64,000 nucleotides of DNA from Paracoccaceae bacterium (GTDB lineage Bacteria > Pseudomonadota > Alphaproteobacteria > Rhodobacterales > Rhodobacteraceae): positions 62,001-126,000 of the forward strand of contig JANQPC010000064.1 of NCBI GenBank assembly GCA_028285485.1. Reading direction: 5' to 3'. Positions within the stretch are counted from its first letter, which is position 1; every line of letters starts with the position of its first letter. Below, one piece after another: positions 16,693 through 26,595 of the stretch. Position numbers and translations under genes: made by a program. A model generated the notes under the pieces. The model saw nothing but the letters and a program-made list of their open reading frames with translations. It was not told the DNA's origin and ran no database searches.

Positions 16693-18957
16693 CTAGCTAC
16701 ACTTCGAATGCCCGCAGTTTCCGCAGGTCATGCAGCCCTCGACCATACGCATCTCGTAATGGCCGCAGGCCGGACAGGCGGGGCCGCGCGGGGTATCGAG
16801 GTTCACGACCTGCGCCTGGGGATCGGTTTTCAACCCCATCCCCTCGCCATCGATGAAGCCGATATGGATCAGGTGCCGTTCGATCACCCCGCCGATGGCG
16901 GCGAGGATCGAGGGCACGTATTTCCCGCCCATCCAGGCGCCGCCCCGCGGATCGAACACCGCCTTAAGCTCTTCGACCACGAAAGACACGTCGCCACCCC
17001 GCCGGAACACCGCCGAAATCATCCGCGTAAGCGCCACCGTCCAGGCAAAATGCTCCATGTTCTTGGAGTTGATGAACACCTCGAAGGGCCGCCGGTGGCC
17101 GCCCACGATCACATCGTTGATCGTGATGTAGATCGCGTGGTTCGAATCCGGCCATTTCAGCTTGTAGGTATGGCCTTCCAGCGCCTGGGGCCTGTCCAGC
17201 GGTTCGGAAATGTAGACCACCTCGCCCGCGCCCGAGGCCGCCGGGCTTTCGGGCGCAGCACTTTCGCTTACGCTCAGCACACTGCCCGTTACATCGTTCG
17301 GGCGGTAGGTCGTGCAGCCTTTGCAGCCGCTATCCCATGCCTCCATGTAGACAGTCTTGAATGCCTCGAAGGAGATGTCCTCGGGGCAATTGATCGTTTT
17401 CGAGATCGAGCTGTCGACCCATCTTTGCGCCGCCGCCTGCATGCGCACATGGTCCGAGGGCGGCAGGGTCTGGGCGTTCACGAAATAGTCGGGCAGCTCG
17501 CCATCGCCATGCATCTCGCGCCAAAGCCGCACGGCATAATCAACCACCTCTTCCTCGGTGCGCGTGCCGTCCTTCTGCAGCACCTTGCGGGTATAGGCAT
17601 AGGCGAAGACGGGCTCGATACCGGAGGAAACGTTTCCGGCGTAAAGGCTGATCGTCCCAGTGGGCGCGATAGACGTCAAAAGCGCGTTGCGGATGCCGTG
17701 GGTCCGGATCGCCGCGCGCACATCTTCGTCCATGTGCTGCATCGCGCCCGAGGCGATAAACTTCTCTGCCTCGAAAAGCGGAAAGGCGCCCTTCTCCTTG
17801 GCAAGCTCCACGCTGGCAAGGTAGGCCGCGCGGGCGATCCGGTGCAGCCAACGCTCTGTCTGCGCCGCGGCCTCCTCTGACCCGTAGCGCAGGCCCAGCA
17901 TCAAAAGCGCATCGGCCAGCCCGGTCACCCCTAGCCCGATGCGGCGCTTGTTCCGGGCCTCTTCGGCCTGGGCCGGCAACGGGAACTTCGAGGCATCCAC
18001 CACGTTATCCATCATGCGCACGGCGGTGGCGACGAGTGTGTCGAGCGCGCCCACATCGATCTCCGCGCCTTTGTGGAAGGGGTTCGAGACGAGGCGCGCG
18101 AGGTTGATCGAACCCAGCAGGCAGGCGCCATAGGGCGGCAGGGGCTGCTCGCCGCAAGGATTGGTGGCAGAGATCGTTTCGCAATAGGCGAGGTTGTTCA
18201 TCGCGTTGATGCGATCGATGAAGATCACGCCGGGCTCGGCATAGTCATACGTCGCCCGCATGATGCGGTTCCAGAGATCGCGCGCCTCCACGGTTTGAAA
18301 CACCGTGCCCTCGAAGGTGAGATCCCAGGATCCGTCTGCCTTCACAGCCTCCATGAAATCATCAGTGATCAGCACGCTCATGTTGAAATTGCGCAGCCGG
18401 GCCGGATCGGATTTGGCGCTTATGAACCCCTCGATATCTGGGTGATCGCAGCGCATGGTGGCCATCATCGCGCCGCGGCGCGCCCCGGCCGACATGATGG
18501 TGCGGCACATCGCATCCCACACATCCATGAAGCTCAGGGGCCCGGAGGCATCCGCGGCCACCCCCCGCACGTCGGCCCCCTTGGGCCGGATCGTCGAGAA
18601 ATCATAGCCGATGCCGCCGCCCTGCTGCATCGTGAGCGCGGCTTCCTTCAGCATGTCGAAGATGCCCGCCATGCTATCGGGGATCGTTCCCATGACGAAG
18701 CAGTTGAAAAGCGTGACCGTGCGCTCTGTGCCTGCGCCGGCGGTGATGCGGCCGGCGGGAAGGTATTTGAAATCTTCAAGCGCGTCGTAGAACCGGCCCT
18801 CCCAAGCGGCAGGATCGGCCTCCACGCTTGCCAGCGCCCGCGCAATGCGGCGCCAGGTATCCTCAACCGTCGCATCGATCGGCGTGCCATCCGCTTCTTT
18901 CAGGCGATACTTCATATCCCAGATCTGCTCGGCGATCGGCGCGGCGAAGCGGGTCAT
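16693..18957 (-). CDS. nrdJ: Adenosylcobalamin-dependent (class II) ribonucleotide reductase
   Basis: 754 residues from the ATG at 18955-18957, with GGAGA upstream. It reduces ribonucleotides to deoxyribonucleotides using coenzyme B12, independent of oxygen. Visible family blocks are FNCFVMGTIPDSMAGIF, QQGGGIGYDFSTIRP, NPCGEQPLPPYGACLLGSIN (active-site Cys and Glu region) and TGTISLYAGNVSSGIEP. The C-terminus ends in a Cys-rich tail with CPAC, CMTC, CGNC and a final C-S, which supplies the redox-shuttle and zinc-type cysteines of this subgroup. A good promoter lies just upstream. I see no cobalamin riboswitch and no NrdR-box pair in the 120-base divergent region. Confidence 0.95.
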   Translation of the reverse strand: MTRFAAPIAEQIWDMKYRLKEADGTPIDATVEDTWRRIARALASVEADPAAWEGRFYDALEDFKYLPAGRITAGAGTERTVTLFNCFVMGTIPDSMAGIFDMLKEAALTMQQGGGIGYDFSTIRPKGADVRGVAADASGPLSFMDVWDAMCRTIMSAGARRGAMMATMRCDHPDIEGFISAKSDPARLRNFNMSVLITDDFMEAVKADGSWDLTFEGTVFQTVEARDLWNRIMRATYDYAEPGVIFIDRINAMNNLAYCETISATNPCGEQPLPPYGACLLGSINLARLVSNPFHKGAEIDVGALDTLVATAVRMMDNVVDASKFPLPAQAEEARNKRRIGLGVTGLADALLMLGLRYGSEEAAAQTERWLHRIARAAYLASVELAKEKGAFPLFEAEKFIASGAMQHMDEDVRAAIRTHGIRNALLTSIAPTGTISLYAGNVSSGIEPVFAYAYTRKVLQKDGTRTEEEVVDYAVRLWREMHGDGELPDYFVNAQTLPPSDHVRMQAAAQRWVDSSISKTINCPEDISFEAFKTVYMEAWDSGCKGCTTYRPNDVTGSVLSVSESAAPESPAASGAGEVVYISEPLDRPQALEGHTYKLKWPDSNHAIYITINDVIVGGHRRPFEVFINSKNMEHFAWTVALTRMISAVFRRGGDVSFVVEELKAVFDPRGGAWMGGKYVPSILAAIGGVIERHLIHIGFIDGEGMGLKTDPQAQVVNLDTPRGPACPACGHYEMRMVEGCMTCGNCGHSKCS

Positions 18958-18991
18958 GGCAATCGATTCTCCGAAATCTTGGGCGGCGCGT

Positions 18992-19020
18992 AGCATAGCG
19001 TTACCGCCCGAATGTCACAA
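18992..19020 (-). promoter_or_regulatory. nrdJ: Promoter of nrdJ
   Basis: On the minus strand TTGTGA (19020-19015) and TATGCT (18997-18992) are spaced by 17 bases and placed about 35 bases before the ATG. Opposite, at 19052-19057, a perfect TATAAT on the plus strand may be the -10 of the divergent DUF1489 gene. Confidence 0.65.
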
Positions 19021-19078
19021 CTGGTTGCAGACGTTCCCTGCGAGGCTACCATATAATGCGTGGCTTGGGGATGAATCT

Positions 19079-19510
19079 GTGGATAAAACCATCAACCTGA
19101 TCAAGCTCTGCGTGGGGGCAGAGCGGGTGGAAGACCTGATCAAATGGCAAAAGTCGGCCCGCGCCAAGGGGCCCGATGGCGCACCCCGCCATGTCACCCG
19201 GATGTGGCCGAAGCGGGAAGACGCGCTGCTGAACGGCGGCTCGATCTACTGGGTGTTCAAGGGCATCGTGCTGGCCCGCCAACGGATCGTGCGGCTTGAC
19301 GAGGTGTTGGGCGGCGATGGCATAACGCGCTGCGGGATCGTGCTGGATACGGAGGTGTTTCGCACCGAGGCGATGCCGAAACGCCCGTTCCAGGGCTGGC
19401 GTTATCTGCCGGTGAAAGATGCACCGCGCGATTTGCCCAAGGGCCGTGCCGGGCAGGATCACCTGCCGCCACAACTTCTCGCCGCACTTTCTGAGATCGG
19501 CGTGCGGTAG
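19079..19510 (+). CDS. DUF1489 family protein
   Basis: 143 residues from a GTG with GGGGA upstream, the usual family length. It is cytoplasmic with no signal or membrane segment. Conserved stretches are INLIKLCVGAE, RMWPKR, GGSIYWVFKG and the end region PKRPFQGWRYL. DUF1489 is a widespread alphaproteobacterial family of unknown function; the basic, compact sequence would suit nucleic-acid binding, but that is a guess. It is divergent from nrdJ across 121 bases. A DnaA-box-like TGTGGATAA covers the start codon (19078-19086). Confidence 0.85.
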   Translation: MDKTINLIKLCVGAERVEDLIKWQKSARAKGPDGAPRHVTRMWPKREDALLNGGSIYWVFKGIVLARQRIVRLDEVLGGDGITRCGIVLDTEVFRTEAMPKRPFQGWRYLPVKDAPRDLPKGRAGQDHLPPQLLAALSEIGVR

Positions 19511-19549
19511 GCCGCCGCACCGGATCGCGTTCCCCCTCCCGAAAAAATA

Positions 19550-19563
19550 GTTTAACGTTAAAC
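19550..19563. promoter_or_regulatory. Perfect 14-base palindrome upstream of the malic enzyme gene
   Basis: GTTTAACGTTAAAC reads the same on both strands and sits 29 bases before the maeB start, in otherwise GC-rich DNA. A central CG with AT-rich arms is typical of LacI/GntR-type operators. The cognate regulator is not identifiable in this window. Confidence 0.45.
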
Positions 19564-19591
19564 AAAGTGTTTCAGGAGGAGACCCGCCACC

Positions 19592-21871
19592 GTGAAAGAT
19601 CCGCGCCCCGATACGCTGCGCCAAGCGGCGCTTGATTATCACGCCAACCCGCGGCCCGGTAAGCTGGAGGTGCGCGCAACCAAACCGCTGGCCAATGGCC
19701 GCGATCTGGCCCGCGCCTATTCGCCGGGGGTGGCGGAAGCCTCGAAGGAAATCCAGGGCGATCCCACGGCAGCCAGCCTTTACACCGCGCGCGGCAATCT
19801 TGTTGCCGTTGTCTCGAACGGCAGCGCGGTGCTGGGGCTCGGCAATATCGGCGCGCTCGCCTCGAAGCCGGTGATGGAGGGCAAGGCGGTGCTCTTCAAG
19901 AAATTCGCCAATATCGATTGCTTTGATATCGAGCTCAACGAAAGCGATCCCGCGCGCCTGGCCGATATCATCTGCGCGATGGAGCCCACTTTCGGCGCGA
20001 TCAATCTGGAAGACATCAAGGCGCCCGATTGCTTCATCGTGGAAGAGCGCTGCCGCGAAAAGATGAACATCCCCGTCTTTCACGACGATCAGCATGGCAC
20101 CGCTATCGTGGTGGGCGCCGCGGCCAAGAACGCGCTGCACGTCGCGGGCAAGGAGTTTCGGGATATCAAGATCGTCTCCACCGGCGGCGGCGCCGCGGGG
20201 ATCGCCTGCCTCAACATGCTGCTGAAGCTCGGCGTGCGGCGAGAGAACGTGTTTCTCTGCGATCTGGAGGGGCTTGTTTACGAAGGCCGCACAGAGCAGA
20301 TGACGCCGCAGAAGGCCGCCTATGCGCAGCCGGGTGGGCCCCGCACGCTAGGCGATGTGATCGAGGACGCCGATCTCTTCCTTGGCCTCTCCGGCCCGGG
20401 GGTGCTGACCCCCGCGATGGTAGAGAAGATGGCCGAACGCCCGATTATCTTCGCCCTCGCCAACCCAACGCCCGAGATCATGCCCGATGAGGTGCGCCGC
20501 GTGGCTCCGGAGGCGATCATCGCCACGGGGCGTTCGGATTTCCCCAATCAAGTCAATAATGTGCTCTGCTTCCCCTTCATTTTCCGCGGCGCGCTTGATG
20601 TGGGGGCAACCGAGATTAACGATGCCATGGAACTGGCCTGCATCGACGGGATCGCCGCACTTGCCCGTGCCACCACTAGCGCCGAGGCCGCCGCCGCCTA
20701 TTCCGGCGAGCAGATGACCTTCGGGGCCGATTACCTCATCCCCAAACCCTTCGATCCGCGCCTGATGGGCGTGGTGGCAAGCGCGGTGGCCGAGGCGGCG
20801 ATGGATACCGGCGTGGCCACCCGCCCGCTGAGCGATCTGAAGGGGTATAAGCAGCAGCTCGATGGCTCCGTCTTCCGCTCGGCCCTGATCATGCGGCCGG
20901 TGTTTGAAGCCGCGGCCACGGCCACGCGCCGGATCGTTTTTGCCGAGGGGGAAGATGATCGCGTGCTGCGCGCGGCCAATGCGATGATCGAGGAAACCAC
21001 CGACAAGCCAATCCTGATCGGGCGGCCCGAGGTGATTGCCACCCGGGCCGAGCGGCTGGGCCTGCCGATCCGCCCAGGCCGCGATTTCGATCTGGTGAAC
21101 CCAGAAGACGATCCGCGTTACCGCGATTACTGGATGGCCTATCACGAACGGATGGCGCGGCGAGGTGTGACCCCCGATCTGGCCAAAGCGATCATGCGCA
21201 CCAACACCACGGCCATCGGCGCCGTGATGGTGCATCGAAAAGAAGCCGATAGCCTGATCTGCGGCACCTTCGGCCAGTATCTCTGGCATCTCAATTACGT
21301 CTGCCAAGTGCTCCAGGCCAAGGAACTGAAGCCTGTGGGCGCGCTTTCCCTGATGATTCAGCCCGAGGGGCCGCTTTTCGTGGCAGATACGCAGGTGCAT
21401 GCCGAACCAACGCCAGAGCAGATTGCCGAAACCACCATCGCCTCGGCGCGCCACGTCCGCCGGTTCGGGATCGCGCCGAAGATCGCGCTCTGCTCGCATT
21501 CGCAGTTCGGTAACCTCGATTGCGAAACCGGGCGGCGGATGCGCGGCGCGCTTGCCATCCTCGATGCCAAGCGGCGCGATTTCGAATATGAGGGCGAGAT
21601 GCATGCCGACGCCGCGCTTGACGAAGAGCTGCGCGAACGCAACTTCCCCGGCGGGCGGCTGAAGGGGGCGGCCAACGTGCTGATTTTTGCCAATACCGAT
21701 GCGGCCTCCGGCGTGCGCAACATTCTCAAGATGCGCGCAGGCGCGCTGGAGGTGGGGCCGATCCTCATGGGCATGGGCAACCGCGCCCATATCGTGACGC
21801 CCTCGATCACGGCGCGCGGGCTTCTCAACATGTCCGCTCTCGCCGGAACGCCGGTGGCGCATTACGGCTAA
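19592..21871 (+). CDS. maeB: NADP-dependent malic enzyme with C-terminal phosphotransacetylase-like domain
   Basis: 759 residues, the standard length of the fused proteobacterial enzyme, starting at GTG 19592 with AGGAGGA ahead. Residues of about 1-430 are malic enzyme: [23 protein letters not shown] and the nucleotide motif [12 protein letters not shown]. Residues of about 440-759 resemble phosphate acetyltransferase ([13 protein letters not shown], then IGRPEVI), a domain that is usually regulatory and responds to acetyl-CoA. The reaction is malate + NADP+ to pyruvate + CO2 + NADPH, feeding gluconeogenesis and biosynthesis. A palindrome upstream may be a carbon-source operator. PntAB and NadK elsewhere in this window serve the same NADPH pool. 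Confidence 0.95.
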   Translation: MKDPRPDTLRQAALDYHANPRPGKLEVRATKPLANGRDLARAYSPGVAEASKEIQGDPTAASLYTARGNLVAVVSNGSAVLGLGNIGALASKPVMEGKAVLFKKFANIDCFDIELNESDPARLADIICAMEPTFGAINLEDIKAPDCFIVEERCREKMNIPVFHDDQHGTAIVVGAAAKNALHVAGKEFRDIKIVSTGGGAAGIACLNMLLKLGVRRENVFLCDLEGLVYEGRTEQMTPQKAAYAQPGGPRTLGDVIEDADLFLGLSGPGVLTPAMVEKMAERPIIFALANPTPEIMPDEVRRVAPEAIIATGRSDFPNQVNNVLCFPFIFRGALDVGATEINDAMELACIDGIAALARATTSAEAAAAYSGEQMTFGADYLIPKPFDPRLMGVVASAVAEAAMDTGVATRPLSDLKGYKQQLDGSVFRSALIMRPVFEAAATATRRIVFAEGEDDRVLRAANAMIEETTDKPILIGRPEVIATRAERLGLPIRPGRDFDLVNPEDDPRYRDYWMAYHERMARRGVTPDLAKAIMRTNTTAIGAVMVHRKEADSLICGTFGQYLWHLNYVCQVLQAKELKPVGALSLMIQPEGPLFVADTQVHAEPTPEQIAETTIASARHVRRFGIAPKIALCSHSQFGNLDCETGRRMRGALAILDAKRRDFEYEGEMHADAALDEELRERNFPGGRLKGAANVLIFANTDAASGVRNILKMRAGALEVGPILMGMGNRAHIVTPSITARGLLNMSALAGTPVAHYG

Positions 21872-21883
21872 GGCCGCAGGGCG

Positions 21884-21918
21884 GCGGGGCCCGGGCGGCA
21901 ACTGCCCCCGAGCCCCGC
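21884..21918 (+). terminator. Hairpin after maeB
   Basis: Outer stem GCGGGGC (21884-21890) pairs with GCCCCGC (21912-21918), with a further GC-rich inner stem. Only a short TTT follows, so termination may be weak or Rho-assisted. Confidence 0.5.
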
Positions 21919-22014
21919 TTTAGCGCCAACAGTGACGGCTTGGCACAGGCGTGCCGCTTGCGCGGCCCCCGCCCCCTCCCGTAACAGGAATGCGGGACGG
22001 AGGAGGAAAGCGCC

Positions 22015-23907
22015 ATGGGTTACAAAGACGTATATGAGGGCTGGAAGGCCGATCCGGAGGCGTTCTGGATGGCGGCCGCCGAGGGTATCGATTGGGTGAC
22101 GCCCCCCACCAAGGCGCTCTTCGACGAAAACGCCCCGCTCTACGAATGGTTCGCCGATGGCGAGGTAAACACCTGCTGGAATGCGGTGGACAGGCATGTG
22201 GCCGCCGGAAACGGGGATCGCACGGCGATCATCTATGACAGCCCCGTCACCCATACAAAGCACACGATCACCTATGCCGAGCTGCAAACGCGCGTGGCCT
22301 CGCTTGCAGGCGCGCTCCGCGCCAAGGGCATCGAAAAGGGCGATCGGGTGATCATCTACATGCCGATGGTGCCCGAGGCGCTTGAGGCGATGCTGGCCTG
22401 CGCGCGGCTTGGCGCGATTCATTCCGTTGTGTTTGGCGGGTTTGCGGCCCATGAGCTGGCGGTGCGGATTGACGATGCCAAGCCCAAGGCGATCATCGCC
22501 GCCTCCTGCGGAATCGAGCCGGGGCGGATCGTTCACTACAAGCCGCTCCTCGATGGCGCGATCGAACAGGCCGAGCACGCGCCCGATTTCTGCGTGATCT
22601 TCCAGCGCGAACAGGAAGTGGCTCACCTCGAAGACGGGCGTGATTTTGACTGGCACGCCTTCCAATACGGGGTGGAGCCTGCGGAGTGCGTGACCGTTAA
22701 GGGCAACGATCCGCTTTACATCCTCTATACGTCCGGCACGACCGGCCAGCCCAAGGGCGTGGTGCGCCCCAATGGCGGGCATCTGGTGGCGCTGAACTGG
22801 ACGATGAAGAACATCTACAACGTTCAGCCGGGCGATGTGTATTGGGCGGCCTCCGATGTGGGCTGGGTCGTAGGCCATAGCTACATTTGCTACGCGCCGC
22901 TGATCTACGGCTGCACCACAGTGGTGTTCGAAGGAAAGCCCGTGGGCACGCCCGATGCGGGCACCTTCTGGCGGATGATCGAAGAGCATCAGATCAAGGT
23001 GCTGTTCACCGCGCCCACCGCCTTCCGCGCGATCAAACGGGAGGATCCCAAGGGCGAGCTGGTCAAATCCTACGATCTCTCCTGCCTGCAATCGCTTTTC
23101 CTGGCCGGGGAGCGGGCCGATCCCGATACGATCGAATGGGCCAAGGCCACGCTGGGCGTGCCCGTAATCGATCACTGGTGGCAAACGGAGACGGGCTATG
23201 CCATCGCCGCCAATCCGCTTGGGATCGAAGAGATGCCGGTGAAAATCGGCTCGCCTTCGGTGGCGATGCCGGGATGGGATGTGCAGATCCTCGATGAGGC
23301 GGGCCATCCCGTGGCGCCCGGCGCGCTGGGCGCGATTGCCGTGAAGCTGCCGCTGCCGCCGGGCACGCTGCCAACGCTTTGGAATGCCGAAGCCCGGTTC
23401 CGCAAAAGCTATCTCGATCACTTCCCCGGCTACTACGAGACGGGCGATGCGGGCTATATCGATGAAGACGGGTATCTCTACATCATGGCGCGCACCGATG
23501 ATGTGATAAACGTGGCCGGGCACCGCCTGTCCACCGGCGCGATGGAGGAGGTGCTGGCCGCGCATCCCGATGTGGCCGAATGCGCGGTGATCGGGGTAAG
23601 CGATGCGCTGAAGGGCCAGTTGCCGCTTGGCTTTCTGTGCCTCAATGCCGGGGTTGACCGCGATCATGGGGAAGTGACGAAAGAGGTCGTCACCTCGGTG
23701 CGCGATCAGATCGGCCCGGTGGCCGCATTCAAGCTCGCCGTCGTTGTGGACAGGCTGCCGAAAACCCGCTCGGGCAAGATCCTGCGCGGGACCATGGCCA
23801 AGATCGCCGATGGCGAGACCTACAAGATGCCCGCCACGATCGACGATCCGGCGATCCTTGACGAAATCCGAAGCGCGCTGGAGGGCGCCGGCTACGCCAA
23901 GGGCTGA
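22015..23907 (+). CDS. prpE: Propionate-CoA ligase (propionyl-CoA synthetase)
   Basis: 630 residues with the strong ribosome site GGAGGAGGAAAG. Acyl/acetyl-CoA synthetase superfamily: the P-loop-like YTSGTTGQPKGVVR, then YETGDAGYIDEDGYLYIMARTDD, and the C-terminal catalytic lysine region KTRSGKILRG, which is regulated by acetylation in this family. The N-terminus (DVYEGWKADPEAFW) and the length fit PrpE better than Acs. It activates propionate to propionyl-CoA with ATP. Carboxylation and the methylmalonyl-CoA route would follow, and the MeaB chaperone for methylmalonyl-CoA mutase is encoded at 37.6 kb. A GGCAC/GTGCC inverted repeat lies about 65 bases upstream. Confidence 0.92.
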   Translation: MGYKDVYEGWKADPEAFWMAAAEGIDWVTPPTKALFDENAPLYEWFADGEVNTCWNAVDRHVAAGNGDRTAIIYDSPVTHTKHTITYAELQTRVASLAGALRAKGIEKGDRVIIYMPMVPEALEAMLACARLGAIHSVVFGGFAAHELAVRIDDAKPKAIIAASCGIEPGRIVHYKPLLDGAIEQAEHAPDFCVIFQREQEVAHLEDGRDFDWHAFQYGVEPAECVTVKGNDPLYILYTSGTTGQPKGVVRPNGGHLVALNWTMKNIYNVQPGDVYWAASDVGWVVGHSYICYAPLIYGCTTVVFEGKPVGTPDAGTFWRMIEEHQIKVLFTAPTAFRAIKREDPKGELVKSYDLSCLQSLFLAGERADPDTIEWAKATLGVPVIDHWWQTETGYAIAANPLGIEEMPVKIGSPSVAMPGWDVQILDEAGHPVAPGALGAIAVKLPLPPGTLPTLWNAEARFRKSYLDHFPGYYETGDAGYIDEDGYLYIMARTDDVINVAGHRLSTGAMEEVLAAHPDVAECAVIGVSDALKGQLPLGFLCLNAGVDRDHGEVTKEVVTSVRDQIGPVAAFKLAVVVDRLPKTRSGKILRGTMAKIADGETYKMPATIDDPAILDEIRSALEGAGYAKG

Positions 23908-23991
23908 GCCGCACCGCCGCACCCCTTGAAGCGCCCCCAATGCCTACCGATTTTGTAGGGATTGGAGGCAGTTATTTCGGGGAGGGCGGCG

Positions 23992-25668
23992 GTGGAGATC
24001 GCGTTTGACAAGGCGTTTTACGAGATCGCCGTTCTGGTGCTGCTCGGCGCGCTGCTGGGGCTCGCGGGCCTTGTGGCGCGCCAGCCGCTTGTCGTGGCCT
24101 TCATCGCCGCGGGCGTGCTGGCGGGGCCGGATGCGCTGGGGCTCGTTGCATCCGAGGATTTTATCCAGACGCTGAGCCAGTTCAGCATCGCGGTGCTGTT
24201 GTTCCTCGTTGGCCTGAAGCTAGATCTGACGCTTGTGAAAAGCCTTGGGCGCGTGGCGGTGGCAACAGGGCTTGGCCAGGTGGGCTTCACCGCGCTTTTT
24301 GGCTTTCTGATCTGCCTCGCGCTTGGCATCGATTGGGTGCCTGCGCTCTATATCGCCGTTGCGCTGACGTTTTCCTCCACGATCATCATCGTCAAACTGC
24401 TCTCCGATAAGCGCGAGATCGAGGCGCTGCACGGCAAGATCGCCCTCGGCTTCCTGATCGTGCAGGATATCTTCGTGGTCGTTGCCATGGTGGCGCTTTC
24501 GGCCATCGGTATGGGTGCGGCGGGTGGCGGCAGCGGGGCGGAGTTTCTGCGCCTGATCGGCGGGGCGGCGGCAATGCTCGCCTTCGTGGCCCTTTTCATC
24601 CGCTACCTTGCCACGCCGCTCTTGGGGCTTGTGGCCCGTTCGCCGGAACTTCTGGTGATTTTCTCGGTCGGCTGGGCCGCCGGGCTCGCCGCTGCAGGCG
24701 ATGCCATCGGCTTCGGCAAGGAACTGGGCGGGCTTCTGGCCGGCGTTTCGCTCGCCTCCACGCCCTACCGGGAAGCCATCGGATCGCGCCTCGCCTCGCT
24801 TCGGGACTTTCTTCTCCTGTTCTTCTTCCTCGCGCTCGGCGCCGCGCTCGATCTCTCCACGCTCGGCGCGCAGGTCGGGCCCGCAATCGTGCTGTCGCTC
24901 TTCGTGCTGATTGGCAACCCGCTGATCGTGATGGCGATCATGGGGTATCTCGGCTACCGCAAGCGCACGGGGTTTCTGGCCGGCTTGACAGTTGCGCAGA
25001 TCTCGGAGTTTTCGCTGATCTTCATGGGGCTCGGGATCGCCATCGGCCATGTGAATGACGAGGCGCTTGGCCTTGTCACCCTCGTGGGCCTCGTGACGAT
25101 TGCGCTTTCGGTCTACATGATCACTTGGTCGCACCAGATTTACGACGTGCTGGAACCCGCCCTGGGCATATTCGAACGGCGGCGGCCCACGCGCGAAGAT
25201 GCGGCAACAGAGGACGCGACGCGGCATGATTTCGTGATCTTCGGCCTTGGCGCCTATGGGTTGCGGATTGCCCGCGGGCTTCGCGAAAGCGGGCATTCCG
25301 TGCTGGGGGTTGATTTCGATCCCGCCGCGCTGGCGACCTGGCGCGCCGAAGGCTTTGAGGGCCGGTTCGGCGATGCGACGGATCCCGAATACGTGGCGCA
25401 TCTGCCGCTGTCAGGCACGCGCGCGGTGATCTCCGCCGTGCCGCGCAGCGGCGGGCCGCTCACGGCCGCCGATCCGCAGCTTACGCTACTCCACGGCCTC
25501 GCCTCGGCAGGATATACCGGAACTGTGGCGCTTTCGGTAACCGACGCCGCGAACGTGCCCGAAGGCCCGGACTATGCGGGGGTGATCTGGCTCACGCCCT
25601 TCGACGATGCCGCAAGTTTCGCGGTGGAGCGGCTGACGGGCGCCGCCGAACTGCCCAAGGCGGGTTAG
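23992..25668 (+). CDS. Cation:proton antiporter (CPA2, Kef/YbaL type) with TrkA-N domain
   Basis: 558 residues from the GTG at 23992, preceded by GGGGAGGG. Residues of about 1-390 form 11-13 membrane helices of the Na+/H+ exchanger fold, with FLVGLKLDLTLV and a central acidic LIVQDIFVVVAM region. Residues of about 415-540 are a cytoplasmic Rossmann RCK/TrkA-N domain (FVIFGLGAYGLRIARGL) that senses NAD(H) or another ligand. Kef/YbaL proteins exchange K+ for H+ and can be glutathione-gated. No KefG/KefF ancillary gene is adjacent. The stop overlaps the nadK stop by four bases. Confidence 0.9.
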   Translation: MEIAFDKAFYEIAVLVLLGALLGLAGLVARQPLVVAFIAAGVLAGPDALGLVASEDFIQTLSQFSIAVLLFLVGLKLDLTLVKSLGRVAVATGLGQVGFTALFGFLICLALGIDWVPALYIAVALTFSSTIIIVKLLSDKREIEALHGKIALGFLIVQDIFVVVAMVALSAIGMGAAGGGSGAEFLRLIGGAAAMLAFVALFIRYLATPLLGLVARSPELLVIFSVGWAAGLAAAGDAIGFGKELGGLLAGVSLASTPYREAIGSRLASLRDFLLLFFFLALGAALDLSTLGAQVGPAIVLSLFVLIGNPLIVMAIMGYLGYRKRTGFLAGLTVAQISEFSLIFMGLGIAIGHVNDEALGLVTLVGLVTIALSVYMITWSHQIYDVLEPALGIFERRRPTREDAATEDATRHDFVIFGLGAYGLRIARGLRESGHSVLGVDFDPAALATWRAEGFEGRFGDATDPEYVAHLPLSGTRAVISAVPRSGGPLTAADPQLTLLHGLASAGYTGTVALSVTDAANVPEGPDYAGVIWLTPFDDAASFAVERLTGAAELPKAG

Positions 25669-26432
25669 ACGAACTGTTCCCGGATCAGGCGCTCTTCAAG
25701 CCCGTGGCCGGGATCGAAGAGAATGCGGTGGCGCACCTTCGGTTCGCTCCGGATCTCAACCCAGGCCACATCGCGCACCGAGCGCCCATCCCCATCGGCC
25801 ATTACCGGGCGTTTCGCCGGTTCGATCACCTCGAACCGCACCGTGGCGCTTTGCGGCAGGATGGCGCCGCGCCAGCGCCGCGGCCGGAAGGGCGCAACCG
25901 CGGTTAGCGCCAGCACCTCGGCGCCAATTGGCAGAACCGGGCCGTGGGCGGAATAGTTGTAGGCGGTTGATCCCGCGGGCGTGCAGACAAGGGCGCCATC
26001 GCACACCAGCTCTTCCAGCCGCTCGCGCCCATCGACACGGATCTTGAGCTTGGCGGCCTGGGGCCCCTGGCGCAGGAGGGAAACCTCGTTGATCGCAAGC
26101 GCCTCGTGCCGCGTGCCGTTCACGCATTCGGCGTGCATCGCAAGCGGATTGATCACGGCTTCTTCGGCCTCTCGCAGCCGTTCCACAAGCCGATCCTCGG
26201 AGAACTCGTTCATCAGGAAGCCAACGGTGCCGCGGTTCATCCCGTAGACCGGCGTATCGAGTGCCATGGTGCCATGGAGCGTTTCCAGCATGAACCCATC
26301 GCCCCCCAGCGCCACGATGACGTCCGCCTGATCGGGCGAGCTATCGCCAAACCGGTCAACAAACAGTTGCCGCGCCGCCTGCGCCGGATCGGTGCCGTTC
26401 GATAGAAAGGCGATTTTCTCGATATGGCGCAT
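25665..26432 (-). CDS. nadK: NAD kinase
   Basis: 255 residues from the ATG at 26430-26432; the frame extends further upstream but the added part has no family features. The motif LGGDGFMLE (Gly43-Gly44-Asp45-Gly46) and the conserved TPAGSTAYNYSAHGP block identify NAD kinase, which phosphorylates NAD+ to NADP+ with ATP in the cytosol. Tail-to-tail with the antiporter (TTAG overlap), divergent from glyA. Confidence 0.94.
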   Translation of the reverse strand: MRHIEKIAFLSNGTDPAQAARQLFVDRFGDSSPDQADVIVALGGDGFMLETLHGTMALDTPVYGMNRGTVGFLMNEFSEDRLVERLREAEEAVINPLAMHAECVNGTRHEALAINEVSLLRQGPQAAKLKIRVDGRERLEELVCDGALVCTPAGSTAYNYSAHGPVLPIGAEVLALTAVAPFRPRRWRGAILPQSATVRFEVIEPAKRPVMADGDGRSVRDVAWVEIRSEPKVRHRILFDPGHGLEERLIREQFV

Positions 26433-26595
26433 GGCCTTGGCCGCTCTCACTCCCCCCACAGCCCCAGACATCGCCCGCGCGCGCTGGAAAGACAAGCGCC
26501 GCGTCCTCGCACCAATCCGCGCTTCTAACCATGGGGCTTTGCCGTTATGAGGGGCGAAATATCTGCCCCCCGTTTGGCTTAGGGAGAGTTGCCCC

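Noticed and set aside
18958-19078. Cobalamin riboswitch or NrdR boxes before nrdJ
   Set aside because: The region is only 121 bases, is filled by two divergent promoters, and shows no B12-box or paired NrdR-type repeats.
19078-19086. DnaA box over the DUF1489 start codon
   Set aside because: A single nine-base match, largely explained by the GTG start and the following codons.
21941-21965. Sigma-54 promoter before prpE (TTGGCAC ... CTTGC)
   Set aside because: The spacing between the GG and GC elements is wrong; the sequence is better read as a short GGCAC/GTGCC inverted repeat.
21868-23940. 690-residue open frame antisense to prpE, and similar long frames antisense to maeB (20348-21901) and the binding-protein gene (60851-62866)
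   Set aside because: High-GC shadow frames rich in His/Arg/Gly/Ala without recognisable domains; the sense genes are unambiguous.
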